A DNA stretch of 58,022 nt from Paraburkholderia largidicola (GTDB lineage Bacteria > Pseudomonadota > Gammaproteobacteria > Burkholderiales > Burkholderiaceae), in assembly GCF_013426895.1 (NCBI RefSeq), contig NZ_AP023178.1, forward strand, positions 1 to 58,022, read 5' to 3'. The position numbers and the translations under genes are program-made. Position 1 is the stretch's first letter, and each line of letters opens with the position of its first letter. The notes under the pieces were generated by a model, which was not told the origin of the DNA, did no database searches, and worked only from the letters and a program-made list of their open reading frames with translations. This document shows positions 1 to 7,997 of the stretch, piece after piece.

Positions 1-441
1 GACATGCTGATGATTGGTGAAGTGCGGGACGCGCGCACCGCTCGCGAGGCAATACGTGCGGCCGGCAGCGGATATCTCGTCATCGTCACGTTCCACGGTA
101 ACGATTTGCCTAGCGCTATCGGCCAGTTCGTCAGGCTGGCTACCCCCACGGACGGAAAGGAAGAAGCAACGGCGGCGGCCGTCGCGGGCGTGCTGCGCGT
201 TGCTATGTACCTGGAGCTGCACACACTGCCGATCGAAAACGATGTGAAGGCGCGTTCGTTGGTCGGGAGTGAAAGCACGGGAACCCCTCGGCAGGCGCTG
301 GCCGCGCAACCGCTGTTCTTTCTCGAAAAGGACGGCAGCCCTCGTAACGCGGTAAGGGCAGGCGACTATCACACGCTACAAAACGAGATTGACCGCCAAC
401 GGCGAGCGCTGATGAACAACAACCTTTCTTTTCAGGTGTAG
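1..441 (+). CDS. PilT/GspE-family ATPase, C-terminal half (continues from 57441-58022)
   Basis: This is the C-terminal 146 residues of a secretion/pilus ATPase whose N-terminal half lies at the other end of the window. It opens with DMLMIGEVRDARTAREA, the Walker B/Asp-box stretch of PilT/PilU/GspE ATPases, followed by the His-box-like VIVTFHGND. Base 1 is codon position 1 and bases 57441-58022 are exactly 194 codons, so the halves join in frame to 340 residues, close to the usual PilT length. Such cytoplasmic hexameric motors extend or retract pili; with PilQ already present in the operon, this second ATPase may power retraction, which is an inference. It is followed directly by a PilM-like gene that starts at its stop codon. 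Confidence 0.85.
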   Translation, partial: DMLMIGEVRDARTAREAIRAAGSGYLVIVTFHGNDLPSAIGQFVRLATPTDGKEEATAAAVAGVLRVAMYLELHTLPIENDVKARSLVGSESTGTPRQALAAQPLFFLEKDGSPRNAVRAGDYHTLQNEIDRQRRALMNNNLSFQV

Positions 442-923
442 TGATGGGTGTCGTCTACGCAGCACTGATGCTGATGTCAATTGCTTACGGGACATACGCG
501 GTCCTCCAAAACAATGTCGCGCTTGTCACGCCTGCGCCGCAACGGTTGGCTGCGAACAACGACGCTGCGCAATTCCTCGCGTACCGAAATGCCGTGTCAG
601 TCTATATGGCTTCACATACTGCCTTCATCGGCACAATCCCGGCCGCCAGTCTGACCGGGCAGTATTCCGCGCAGTTTCTTGCGACAGCGGGCAACGTCGT
701 AACAGCGACGGGCACGAGCGGCCGGGTTATCACCAGCTATGCGAAGGTTGCTGCGGGCGTGGTGCAGCAAGCCTTTGTGATGAGCAATGGCGATGCGTCG
801 ATCGGCATTTCTCACGGTACGACGTGGACAAGCGCTGCGCCCAACGCAGTACAGACGCCTACGGCCATGAACACGACCGTGCCGGCCGGCGACATCGTTT
901 CCATTATCCAGATCGGAACCTGA
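441..923 (+). CDS. pilM: PilM-like type IVB pilus biogenesis protein
   Basis: This 160-residue protein has one N-terminal membrane helix (residues about 3-22) and then a small soluble domain with FLAYRNAVSVYMASH and a following IP...L motif, which resembles the short PilM proteins of IncI1-type thin-pilus operons. PilM there is a small inner-membrane-anchored biogenesis factor of unknown detail. The gene starts on the last base of the upstream ATPase stop codon and ends one base before pilV, so translation is probably coupled. The assignment rests on size, the N-terminal helix, the motif and operon position; it is a recognition call, not a verified domain hit. Confidence 0.65.
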   Translation: MMGVVYAALMLMSIAYGTYAVLQNNVALVTPAPQRLAANNDAAQFLAYRNAVSVYMASHTAFIGTIPAASLTGQYSAQFLATAGNVVTATGTSGRVITSYAKVAAGVVQQAFVMSNGDASIGISHGTTWTSAAPNAVQTPTAMNTTVPAGDIVSIIQIGT

Positions 924-924
924 C

Positions 925-2147
925 ATGAGTTCTCTTATCGGCTTGCTGCTGGCTGTCCTCGGCACGCTTCTCGTGCTGCCTACGGCGCTGCAGAAGCAGT
1001 CGGACGCGACAGAAACGACCACGCTGATTACGACTGCGCAGCAGCAACAAGCGCTTTTGAGCGCTGCGCAGTTGTGGGTGCAGCAAAATCTGTCAACAGT
1101 CCAGACGACAGCTACAGCTTCAACGCCAATGGTTATCCCGGTGGCGACGCTCGCTACGGCCAATGTCGGCCTACCGTCGACGTTCAATGCACTCAATCCA
1201 TATGGTCAGACGTGGCAGGTAGAAGCGCTTCAGCCCACTGCCGGCACACTGCAAATCCTTGTCATGGCCACGGGCGGCCAGGCGATGTCGGATTATCAAG
1301 TTGCCAAGGTGGCCCAAAACGTCGGTCAGCCGGGCGGCTTCATTCCGCAGAATGATAGCGGTGTGTATCCGCTCGGCGCTGCACGCGCCTATGGCAATCA
1401 GGCTAACTGGAACATCGCGACCACGGGCTATTCCGGCGTCAGTGGCGGGCATCCTGCAGCCCTGCTCGTCGTTGCCAACGGTCAGGTACAAAACAACGCT
1501 CTCTATCGTGTCGCGGTGCCGGGGCAGCCCCAGCTGAACCAGATGCAAACGGCGATCGATGCGAACATGAACAACATCAACAACGCGAACACGGTGAGTG
1601 CACAGAAGATCGTCACGCCGGCCGGAAACAGCGTTCAGGTTGGAAACACCTACTACTACGGCGACGGCGCAAATTCTGCCGTCCGACAGAACGGCGCATT
1701 GTACGTCCAGCATCTTGACGGCAGCGCGGCCGACGTGAACGCGGCAAATATGTGGGCGGGCGGTGCGGTAACGGCAGGGTGGCTGCATTCGACGGGATCC
1801 GCGCAGATCGACGGTAGCACCGTCTCTAACGGCCGCATTACATCGGGCGAGTACGTGCAGGCTAACGGGTATGGCCCTGTCGGTGGCTGGTGCAGCAACG
1901 CTGGCCAGATCGGTCAGGACGGATCGCAAACGACGTTGTGCAAAAACAATCAATGGGTCGCAGCTGGGGCAGTCTCGCGCAAAGCAATTGTGGCTGGATT
2001 GCGATTCCCAATGGCGGGAACGGCGGCTACGGTATGCAGACGCAGGCATGCCCTGTTGGCTGGTATGTCGCCGGCTATGGCAACTACCGCGAGGGCGACT
2101 GGAAAAGCACGGGCGAAGCGCAGATTTACTGCTGCTCGGCCACATAG
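925..2147 (+). pseudogene. pilV: PilV minor pilin/tip adhesin, interrupted by a one-base frameshift
   Basis: Residues 1-345 or so match the PilV organisation: a hydrophobic N-terminal helix from residue 3, a long Ala/Thr/Gln-rich shaft and a repetitive C-terminal fibre. The frame opened at 925 changes at the GGGG run at 1966-1969. Frame 1 turns into Arg/Cys-rich sequence there, while another frame continues with a typical adhesin tail (GSLAQSNCGWIAIPN ... TGEAQIYCCSAT) and stops at 2147. One extra G restores AAG-GSLAQ, so the plasmid either lost a base, varies in phase, or the read has an error. The unrepaired frame would run to 2661 through the next gene. There is no rci recombinase and no second 3-prime end, so this is not a shufflon. 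Confidence 0.75.
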
Positions 2148-2158
2148 CGAGGTCTGCG

Positions 2159-2875
2159 ATGGTTGCCGTTGCCATGTGCGTTGCAGAAGCGTCCAGCACA
2201 TATCACGTCGAACAGGCAAAGATTGCTGCGATCATGCAAAGCGGTCTGCCGGCCGGTATGGAGCGGGGCGGCCGGGTCGGTCCTATGGCCATTCCTGTGC
2301 AATGGTTGCCCGTATTCGAAATGATGGGCATCGAGGCGTCGAGCGTGGTCAACGATGCCTGCGCAAATATTTTTGCCGGTACGTGGATCATGGCTTACGT
2401 GGCCAGCCTGCAGCAAAGCGATGTGCCTGGCGATGGGGCTTACGCTGCACGGGCTATGCGGATCCCGGCAAAGGTCGCGGAACGCCGTCGCATGTGGGCT
2501 CCTGTTGTCCAATGGGCAGCTGGGCTTACCGGAGTGCCGGCCGCGCTGATCGACGCAGTTATTACGGTCGAAAGCGGGTATCAGCCTGCAGTCGTTTCCT
2601 CGGCTGGTGCGATCGGCATGATGCAGTTGATGCCAGGCACGGCAGCGATGCTCGGCGGTAATCCATCAGATGCCAAGCAAAACATCCTCATGGGCTCGCG
2701 CTATCTCGCGCAGCTGGGGCGTCAATTCAACGGGGATCTGCGATTGACGCTCGCGGCATATAACGCCGGTCCTGCAGCTGTGACGCGCAGCGGCTACAAG
2801 ATTCCTAGCTTTTCAGAGACGCGGGCATACGTGCCGAAAGTGCTGTCGCTGTATGCGTCTCTGCAGCAGCAGTGA
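2159..2875 (+). CDS. pilT: Lytic transglycosylase of the pilus operon with a degenerate first domain
   Basis: The 238-residue protein would cleave peptidoglycan for passage of the thin pilus, the role of the IncI1 PilT transglycosylase (not the PilT ATPase). The C-terminal half (about residues 125-238) is a complete Slt-type domain: catalytic Glu in AVITVESGYQP, then GAIGMMQLMP and LTLAAYNAGP. The N-terminal half looks like a second, VirB1/PilT-like transglycosylase fold that keeps GRVGPMAIPVQWLP and NDACANIFAGTWIM but has no Glu-Ser at the expected catalytic position. The ATG at 2159 was chosen because it lies 12 bases after the repaired pilV stop and gives a short hydrophobic leader ending in an AEA-S cleavage-like site; upstream in-frame codons overlap pilV. 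Confidence 0.75.
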   Translation: MVAVAMCVAEASSTYHVEQAKIAAIMQSGLPAGMERGGRVGPMAIPVQWLPVFEMMGIEASSVVNDACANIFAGTWIMAYVASLQQSDVPGDGAYAARAMRIPAKVAERRRMWAPVVQWAAGLTGVPAALIDAVITVESGYQPAVVSSAGAIGMMQLMPGTAAMLGGNPSDAKQNILMGSRYLAQLGRQFNGDLRLTLAAYNAGPAAVTRSGYKIPSFSETRAYVPKVLSLYASLQQQ

Positions 2876-2941
2876 TGTTGATGATGTAGCCGGGCGATGG
2901 GCGCCTGGCGTCAGTAGTGCCATTTCAAAAGGGGGTATGTG

Positions 2942-3241
2942 GTGAAACAAAGAATCGTCGCGCCGATCGTGCTGGCCGGCGCGCTAGTGTCCTCGATGCC
3001 GGCGCATGCGGCCGATGCTTGCGAGGTGGTCTTCTGCATGTACGGGCTCGTTCAGGGTAATAACTCGCAAGAGTGCCAGGATGCCATTCACTCGTATTTC
3101 GATGTCGTGTCGTACAGGCACGGCCATCCTGATTTGAACCAGACGGCGAAGGACCGTTTGTCGCTCACGCGGCAATGCAAAAGCACGTCGGATGAGTTCA
3201 CAAGCATGATCGACCGGACTTTTGGGAGCGTCATCAAGTAA
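2942..3241 (+). CDS. trbM: TrbM/KikA-like conjugal transfer protein
   Basis: This is a periplasmic protein of about 99 residues with a cleavable signal peptide ending in PAHA-ADA. The mature start CEVVFCMYGLVQGN, followed by two further Cys residues, matches the small cysteine-rich TrbM/KikA/MpfK family found with plasmid transfer systems. Its biochemical role in those systems is not well established. Two adjacent GTG codons (2939, 2942) can start it; 2942 is preferred because the GGGGG ribosome site at 2931-2935 is then 6 bases away. It follows the pilus operon after a gap of 66 bases and is far from the virB cluster. Confidence 0.7.
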   Translation: MKQRIVAPIVLAGALVSSMPAHAADACEVVFCMYGLVQGNNSQECQDAIHSYFDVVSYRHGHPDLNQTAKDRLSLTRQCKSTSDEFTSMIDRTFGSVIK

Positions 3242-3269
3242 CGGATTCATCACCAAGGCTGGGGGGCCA

Positions 3270-3479
3270 ATGGAATTCGTAAAGAAGGCATTTAACCGAG
3301 TCAGGATGTTGCGGCCGGCCGATTTACCAGATCGGAAAGAGCCAGTAACGATCCAGCTACACCCGAATGATGTTTCGTTCATCAAGGACGCTGCCAAGTT
3401 GGGCGGCATGGAGTTTGACGAATTTTGTGCGCTTGCCATCTACAAGGCCGCGCGCGACATCAGGTTTAGGTCGACATGA
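3270..3479 (+). CDS. Small protein of unknown function, possible ribbon-helix-helix
   Basis: The 69-residue product starts at an ATG preceded by a GGGGGG run 3 bases upstream. The C-terminal half, VTIQLHPNDVSFIKDAAKL followed by a helix-rich segment, has the strand-then-two-helices pattern of ribbon-helix-helix DNA-binding proteins, but I cannot confirm a family. The next gene starts inside its stop codon (ATGA at 3476), which suggests one operon with the TrbM-like gene and the following small genes. Confidence 0.5.
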   Translation: MEFVKKAFNRVRMLRPADLPDRKEPVTIQLHPNDVSFIKDAAKLGGMEFDEFCALAIYKAARDIRFRST

Positions 3480-3790
3480 GCGCGCCGACTCGGGAGCGCA
3501 AGGGCGGGCTCGCTGAGGCTATGCCGCAGATCGCGTCGTGGGTGCGCGATCTGCGCAGTGCATTTGGCGATGCTCAGCTGGACGACGCCATTTCGCGTGG
3601 ACGCAACGGGGAGCCTGATTTCTTCGCGTCGGAGAACGGCCGCACGTTTGGCACGCGACTGCCGGCCGGCTCTGCAGGATGGGCCGGCGAGGGGCTTGGC
3701 GACCGTCACTTTTGCGCCGGCTGCGACGGCTCGTGTATCGGCACTCAAACGCGCTGCAGCTCGTCGCCGGCCGCAAGGGTGGCGAAATGA
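3476..3790 (+). CDS. Hypothetical protein
   Basis: I do not recognise this 104-residue protein. The central segment LDDAISRGRNGEPDFFASE reads like a small soluble domain, and the C-terminal third is rich in Cys, Gly and Ser. The start overlaps the preceding stop (ATGA) and the next gene begins in its own stop codon, so it sits in a tightly coupled operon. No signal peptide or membrane segment is visible. Confidence 0.5.
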   Translation: MSAPTRERKGGLAEAMPQIASWVRDLRSAFGDAQLDDAISRGRNGEPDFFASENGRTFGTRLPAGSAGWAGEGLGDRHFCAGCDGSCIGTQTRCSSSPAARVAK

Positions 3791-3951
3791 TCGTGCACCG
3801 TCTGTTCCTGTATGCCGCGATCGTGGCCAGCGCGTCGTTTTTCATCCGTCGTTACATCAAGGTCCGCGCTTCGGCGCGTGCTGCCGCGCGCCTCGATGCG
3901 TGTCTGGCTGCACGTCGCCGTGACGCATCGGAAAGGGGGAATCGTGGATAG
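3787..3951 (+). CDS. Small membrane protein
   Basis: This 54-residue protein starts at the ATGA overlap with the upstream gene. It has one hydrophobic segment (LFLYAAIVASASFFI) followed by a strongly basic, Arg-rich tail, which predicts a single-pass inner-membrane protein with a cytoplasmic C-terminus. No family is recognised. The next gene starts inside its 3-prime end. Confidence 0.45.
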   Translation: MIVHRLFLYAAIVASASFFIRRYIKVRASARAAARLDACLAARRRDASERGNRG

Positions 3952-4171
3952 CTATACCGTCGACCAGCTCGAAAGGGCGATCAACATCTGGCGAGCCAAA
4001 CAGGTGTCAGACAAGGACGCGGCGCTGTGCCGGCCGGCGAGCCTGCTTGCGGAACCGTATGCCTTGGCAATCATCGAGCGTCGTTCGACCGTCGACGCGT
4101 CGACGTTGAGCGCGGATCAGGTCGACGCGCTGAAGCAAGCGCTAGAGCCCGATTCGATAAAACGAAACTAA
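3944..4171 (+). CDS. DUF3717 domain protein
   Basis: The 75-residue product begins at a GTG 4 bases after a GGGGGA ribosome site and overlaps the preceding gene by 8 bases. The pattern YTVDQLERAINIWRAK ... LCRPASLLAEPYALAII ... Q-D-LKQAL is that of DUF3717, a short helical family common in Burkholderia and relatives. Function is unknown. It supports a Burkholderiaceae-like host range. Confidence 0.65.
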   Translation: MDSYTVDQLERAINIWRAKQVSDKDAALCRPASLLAEPYALAIIERRSTVDASTLSADQVDALKQALEPDSIKRN

Positions 4172-4285
4172 CCGTCTTTGCCGCCCAAAATGCCTACAGC
4201 GCTTCGCGCCGTTCTGCAGCTGTCAGGGGGGTGGCCTCGCGCTGGCATCGCACAGGCGCATGAGGTAGAGAGAAAGGAATAGCTG

Positions 4286-4657
4286 ATGGTTTCCAGATTT
4301 GAGTTAACGATTCATACCGCGCACGGCTCGATCACTTCATCGGAAGATGCCAATAGCGTTGAACAAATCGCGGCCAATATGCCGCGAGGCGTAACGTCTT
4401 ACACCGTCTACAGCGAGCGTGAGCGCCCTGGTGTCCCGCCGGTTGATGACATGGATTTGTGGTTGAGCCTCGATCAAGCTGTGCGTCAGCTTGAATACGC
4501 AAGCACGCTGACGCCGGAAGTTGTTGCCGAGCTGGAGGCCGAACAGTTACGAGCGCTCGCAGGGCTCGCAGTCGAGTTTCGAGAGCCAGTGGACAATCCA
4601 GCCGTGGTCGAAAAGCTGAGGCGTCTTGTCGATCAACTCAACGATGACGCGGCATAG
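4286..4657 (+). CDS. Hypothetical protein
   Basis: A 123-residue soluble acidic protein with an AAAGGA ribosome site 9 bases before the ATG. The first 50 residues suggest a small beta-rich fold; the C-terminal half is helical with many Glu and Leu. No family recognised. It ends a run of small genes; a promoter region for the next gene follows. Confidence 0.5.
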   Translation: MVSRFELTIHTAHGSITSSEDANSVEQIAANMPRGVTSYTVYSERERPGVPPVDDMDLWLSLDQAVRQLEYASTLTPEVVAELEAEQLRALAGLAVEFREPVDNPAVVEKLRRLVDQLNDDAA

Positions 4658-4752
4658 CATCGCGGCATGCTATCTCTGACGTTGCTAATTTGGTTTATGT
4701 CAAATTGCATGTGTAGTCCTAATCACTTGTCCTACCCATTAGCGCTTGAATT

Positions 4753-4768
4753 TTTCGCGCCCGAGAAA
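4753..4768. promoter_or_regulatory. Degenerate copy of the plasmid-wide 16-bp palindrome
   Basis: TTTCGCG-CC-CGAGAAA matches TTTCGCG-NN-CGCGAAA with one mismatch in the right arm. It lies just upstream of the promoter at 4787-4816, the same position relative to a start as several perfect copies. Confidence 0.4.
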
Positions 4769-4786
4769 TCGGGGCCAAATTTCCCT

Positions 4787-4816
4787 TTGCGACTGTATCG
4801 TTTAACGGACTATAAT
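4787..4816 (+). promoter_or_regulatory. Promoter of the outer-membrane protein gene
   Basis: TTGCGA (4787-4792), 18 bases, TATAAT (4811-4816). The stretch TTTAACGGACTATA at 4801-4814 is repeated exactly at 48315-48328 in front of stbB, so this is probably also a regulator site. The CGTTTAACG core is a palindrome. Confidence 0.6.
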
Positions 4817-4877
4817 CGAGGCGTTGAGTAGAGCGGCTTTGCTCGCCAACGTCCTTCAATCCAAGCACGGGGAAGTT

Positions 4878-5543
4878 ATGCAAAAGAATATCAAGGCTGT
4901 CATCGCAACGTTGCTGGTTGGCGCTGCGGTTGTCGGGGGTAATGCTCACGCGCAGTCGGCAGAGGTGTACGGCAGCGTGGGAACGGAAGGGATCGGCGCA
5001 GGCCTCGGTTATTCGTTCAACCGATATACCAACGTCCGCGCTGAAGTTGACGGCTTCGCGCTGTCGCATGACTTCACGGCCGGCGATCTGAGCTATGACG
5101 GGAAAGTGAAGCTGCTGCATGGCGCGCTGCTGGGCGATTTCTTCCCGGCTCCTGCCGTCTTCCCGATTCGCCTGACGGCCGGGATTCTCGTCGGTGACGA
5201 TCGCGTTGACGCGACGGCATCGAGCATGAACGGCACATATACCCTGAACGGTGTGACGGTGCCGGCGGGCGGTGAAACGATCAATGCGCGGCTGCGCTTC
5301 CCGACTGTGCGCCCGTACCTCGGTTTCGGCTTCGGCCATAACCCCAGCACGAAAGGGCTGTCGGTTGCGTTCGATGCGGGTGTGGCGTTCGGCAAGCCGC
5401 GCGTGTCGTTCGACGTGCCGGCAAACATCGCGTCGGCCGCTGGACAGGAGAACGTCGACGCGGAACAACAGAGCCTGCAGGACAAAGCGAATCGGTTGAA
5501 GGTCTATCCGATCGTAAAACTAGCGGTGACGTACCGTTTTTAA
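4878..5543 (+). CDS. Outer-membrane beta-barrel protein
   Basis: This 221-residue protein has a signal peptide ending in AHA-QSAEVYG and then alternating hydrophobic strands. It ends in YPIVKLAVTYRF, the terminal aromatic strand recognised by the BAM machinery. Size and pattern suggest an 8-stranded barrel, so it should sit in the outer membrane. The ATG at 4878 was chosen for the signal peptide and the GGGGAAG site upstream; the longer in-frame start at 4824 would place extra residues before the signal. It has its own promoter with a motif shared with stbB. A role in surface properties or exclusion is possible but not shown. Confidence 0.65.
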   Translation: MQKNIKAVIATLLVGAAVVGGNAHAQSAEVYGSVGTEGIGAGLGYSFNRYTNVRAEVDGFALSHDFTAGDLSYDGKVKLLHGALLGDFFPAPAVFPIRLTAGILVGDDRVDATASSMNGTYTLNGVTVPAGGETINARLRFPTVRPYLGFGFGHNPSTKGLSVAFDAGVAFGKPRVSFDVPANIASAAGQENVDAEQQSLQDKANRLKVYPIVKLAVTYRF

Positions 5544-5697
5544 CGATCTTGGCGGCTCTCCTGCAGCTGCAGGCCGCCGCCTCTTTGTGCTGACATCCAT
5601 CTATGCACTCAGCGAGACATCCGGCCTGTGAGGGGCCGGTTACGGTGCGCTCCGCTCAAAACGCGGTAATCTCCCCGTTTTTTGGAGCGAGGCGCAT

Positions 5698-5958
5698 ATG
5701 CGAAGTTACAAGGAGTTCCCAAAGGGCGATGCGCGGCGCTATTTCACGGTGCTGGTGGCCATTGTCGACCTTGGCGGGGACGCGACGCTGCATTACATAT
5801 CGCAGCGCGTCGGCTGTACTCGCGCGGAAGCTCAGCGCGCGATCGAAACAGCTGCCGAGCAATTCGGAATGGACATCGAGAAGGCTGGCCCGGTCTACCG
5901 GATTACCGGCTGGGGCGCGCTGGACAAACGCGAGGTTCGCAAGCTGCTCGAAGTGTAG
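5698..5958 (+). CDS. Small winged-helix-like DNA-binding protein
   Basis: The 86-residue product reads as a compact winged-helix fold: a first helix pair, then TLHYISQRVGCTRAEAQRAI as a likely helix-turn-helix, then PVYRITGWG as the wing. A GGAGCGAG ribosome site precedes the ATG. It probably regulates nearby genes; the target is unknown. A terminator follows at 6022-6047. Confidence 0.5.
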   Translation: MRSYKEFPKGDARRYFTVLVAIVDLGGDATLHYISQRVGCTRAEAQRAIETAAEQFGMDIEKAGPVYRITGWGALDKREVRKLLEV

Positions 5959-6021
5959 CGCCCTCTCCTTCCCGAATTGCTTGACTTGTGTTCGACGGCA
6001 GCTCCCCGGCTGTCGGCGTTT

Positions 6022-6047
6022 GCCGGCCTATTTGCCGGCTTTTTTTA
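6022..6047 (+). terminator. Rho-independent terminator
   Basis: GCCGGC, loop CTATTT, GCCGGC, then seven or more T residues. It ends the transcript of the winged-helix gene. Confidence 0.7.
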
Positions 6048-6063
6048 TTCCTGGGCGGCCCTG

Positions 6064-6261
6064 ATGTCGAGCGATCTGGAGGCACAGATGCATCGCGAGA
6101 CTGAAACGTTCTGCAGGGACGTATACCAGCTGAAGGAAAAACGGCGCGCGATTCTACAGATTTGGGTCTTGATGGACAAGTTCGAAATCGGCCTGCAGGA
6201 ACTGCAGCGCTTTCTCGCGCGCGGCAGCACCGGTCAAGATTGCACCCCAATTGACCGTTAA
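6064..6261 (+). CDS. Small hypothetical protein
   Basis: A possible 65-residue, highly helical, charged protein (acidic N-terminus, then LKEKRRAILQIWVLMDKF). The ATG has no clear ribosome site, so the call is weak. The next gene starts 26 bases downstream. Confidence 0.35.
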   Translation: MSSDLEAQMHRETETFCRDVYQLKEKRRAILQIWVLMDKFEIGLQELQRFLARGSTGQDCTPIDR

Positions 6262-6286
6262 CCCATTTTTAAAAAGGGCAAACAGC

Positions 6287-6670
6287 ATGTCGATCATAAA
6301 CCGCGAAGTACCGCCGGAACTGCTTGGCGAGAACACAGTTTTCGAAGGGCAGAAGCTCTGGCGCTTCACGTTTGGCCCGGACACGCGGGATGTCAGTCGC
6401 GAGTTTTACGACCTGACGATCTACGTGCTGGCGAACATGAACTACAACCACGTAACCATCAGCTGCCCGCAAGGTCATCCGGCGTGGCTGACGGACTATT
6501 TCCGCTCGCTCGTGGGTTATGGCTTACCGGTCGAAGTCTCGCCGGCACCAAGCGATCCCGAGATGGTTTCGGCGCTCAAAGCTGCGCGGCGCTTCACCCG
6601 TTTTTCTTGGCCAGCGGGCCAAAGCCCTTGCCTTTTGAAATCTGACCTTCATTACGACGGAGACGATTAA
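6287..6670 (+). CDS. Hypothetical protein
   Basis: A 127-residue soluble protein with an AAAAAGGG site before the ATG. Residues 25-80 (LWRFTFGPDTRDVSREFYD ... HPAWLTDYFRSLVGYGLP) look like a mixed alpha/beta domain. No family recognised. It is followed by the next gene after 6 bases, consistent with an operon. Confidence 0.5.
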   Translation: MSIINREVPPELLGENTVFEGQKLWRFTFGPDTRDVSREFYDLTIYVLANMNYNHVTISCPQGHPAWLTDYFRSLVGYGLPVEVSPAPSDPEMVSALKAARRFTRFSWPAGQSPCLLKSDLHYDGDD

Positions 6671-6676
6671 ACCGAT

Positions 6677-7039
6677 ATGGACGACAAGCAATTCGAGAAG
6701 GTGCATAGCGAGCTATACAAGCTGCGCCAGGCCGTGAAGCTGGGACCGTTACATTCGTTGGCTGTCATCGAGCTGGCGAGGGAGTTTTATAGCGAACCTC
6801 AGCGGCGGGCGTACTTGGAAGACTACAGCGGGATGCGGCGCGAGGCGGACAACCTCAAGCTGGCGCACACAAAAGCGGCGCGAGACACGCAGGAGCGCGA
6901 CGACGCATGGACGGCGTATGCCGCCGCCTACGAGAGGGCGAAAGAATTCGCCGCGAAACATCCACTGATTCACGAGCTATACGAAGCACGTAGGGAGCTT
7001 TGCAACCGTGACCATTTGGGGAGATTCGACTACCAGTAA
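6677..7039 (+). CDS. Hypothetical helical protein
   Basis: This 120-residue protein is almost entirely predicted helix, with heptad-like charged stretches from residue 50 on, so it may form a coiled coil. No family recognised. It lies 6 bases after its upstream neighbour and is the last gene before a palindrome and a terminator. Confidence 0.5.
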   Translation: MDDKQFEKVHSELYKLRQAVKLGPLHSLAVIELAREFYSEPQRRAYLEDYSGMRREADNLKLAHTKAARDTQERDDAWTAYAAAYERAKEFAAKHPLIHELYEARRELCNRDHLGRFDYQ

Positions 7040-7105
7040 GGGCGCGGCTAAACCCAAAACCAATACTAGCTATGTTGCCTTCCCGGCGGCATAGCTGAGC
7101 GAAAT

Positions 7106-7121
7106 TTTCGCGGACGCGAAA
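7106..7121. promoter_or_regulatory. 16-bp palindrome, copy 1
   Basis: Perfect TTTCGCG-GA-CGCGAAA between the gene ending at 7039 and the exported protein at 7236. Candidate ParB/KorB-like operator. Confidence 0.6.
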
Positions 7122-7157
7122 ACCGTCTCTCAGGTCCTGCCTCCCCGGCAGGATTTT

Positions 7158-7183
7158 GCCGGGCTTTCGAGCCCGGCTTTTTT
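7158..7183 (+). terminator. Rho-independent terminator
   Basis: GCCGGGCT, loop TTCG, AGCCCGGC, then six T residues. It separates the operon ending at 7039 from the gene at 7236. Confidence 0.8.
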
Positions 7184-7235
7184 AACAAGGCGCGAAAGCG
7201 CCACGACCGGCCGTAAGCCGATTAGAGAAAAACGC

Positions 7236-7631
7236 ATGAACATCAATCGCATTATCCAAACCGTGGTAGCAATTACGGTAGCCGTAACGATGTCACCGGC
7301 CTTTGCGCAAGTTCCGGCAGTCGACCTCGGGGCCAAAACGCCTCCTTCCTACGTAGTGGCTGTCCAGGCGCTTCAGCAAGCGCCGTGGTCAGGCCCCGCC
7401 GGCTCCGTCGAAGCCGCAAAGGATGAAGGCATTACCTTTACGAGCCTTCTTACGGGCGTTCCGAAAGACAGCCTGACCGCTGAACTTGAGTCTTTCGACG
7501 GTAACACCGCTGCGGTCGCAGTTTCCGCGCCGAATGGCGGTCGCACCTGTCACTATCGGATGGTCAAGAACGCACAACAGAACGCGTTCGGCTGGGAAAT
7601 GTTGAACAGCGGCGTCTGCTCGCAGAGCTAA
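7236..7631 (+). CDS. Exported hypothetical protein
   Basis: A 131-residue protein with a typical Sec signal peptide ending in PAFA-QVPAVD, so it is probably periplasmic. The mature part contains two Cys residues (HTCHY-like RTCHYR and the C-terminal GVCSQS) that could form a disulfide. No family recognised. It is flanked by two strong terminators and so forms its own transcription unit, with a perfect 16-bp palindrome 115 bases upstream. Confidence 0.55.
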   Translation: MNINRIIQTVVAITVAVTMSPAFAQVPAVDLGAKTPPSYVVAVQALQQAPWSGPAGSVEAAKDEGITFTSLLTGVPKDSLTAELESFDGNTAAVAVSAPNGGRTCHYRMVKNAQQNAFGWEMLNSGVCSQS

Positions 7632-7651
7632 GCGACGATGTAATGATGATA

Positions 7652-7675
7652 CCGGGCGTTTGCGCCCGGCTTTTT
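7652..7675 (+). terminator. Rho-independent terminator
   Basis: CCGGGCG, loop TTTG, CGCCCGG, then CTTTTT. It ends the transcript of the exported protein. Confidence 0.75.
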
Positions 7676-7688
7676 CTAAGGATCCACC

Positions 7689-7997
7689 ATGAAAATCCGT
7701 TCGATGAAAATCCGATCCGGCTCCGCACAAACTGCTCAGGACGTTCTACACGGCGTTTTGGGTATTACTTTGACCTGTCTTTTCGGGTGGGCATTGTGGG
7801 CGATTGCTAGCCCAATTTTCGGTCCGCTGATTGAGCGGCTAGGTCAAAGCCCGCTGACCGTATTAAGTGCCATCAGCATCGGTATCTGCGGAATTGTGAC
7901 CATCGCTTTCGCACTTCATATTGTGTCAATTGCGGGCCACGCGGCCAAAGTAATCGCACGGTGGATCGTCCCGGTTCCGGCGAGGACGCGGCAATGA
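7689..7997 (+). CDS. Membrane protein with two helices
   Basis: A 102-residue protein with two long hydrophobic segments (about residues 22-45 and 60-85) and a basic C-terminus. The N-terminus contains a tandem MKIRS repeat, so translation could start at either Met. No family recognised. The next gene starts within its stop codon (ATGA at 7994). Confidence 0.5.
   Translation: MKIRSMKIRSGSAQTAQDVLHGVLGITLTCLFGWALWAIASPIFGPLIERLGQSPLTVLSAISIGICGIVTIAFALHIVSIAGHAAKVIARWIVPVPARTRQ

Noticed and set aside
1850..2160. Shufflon at the 3-prime end of pilV
   Set aside because: No inverted cassette repeats, only one tail, and no Rci-type recombinase gene.
925..2661. pilV read as one 578-residue protein to 2661
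   Set aside because: After 1969 the frame becomes Arg/Cys-rich and overlaps the transglycosylase; the adhesin tail is in another frame.
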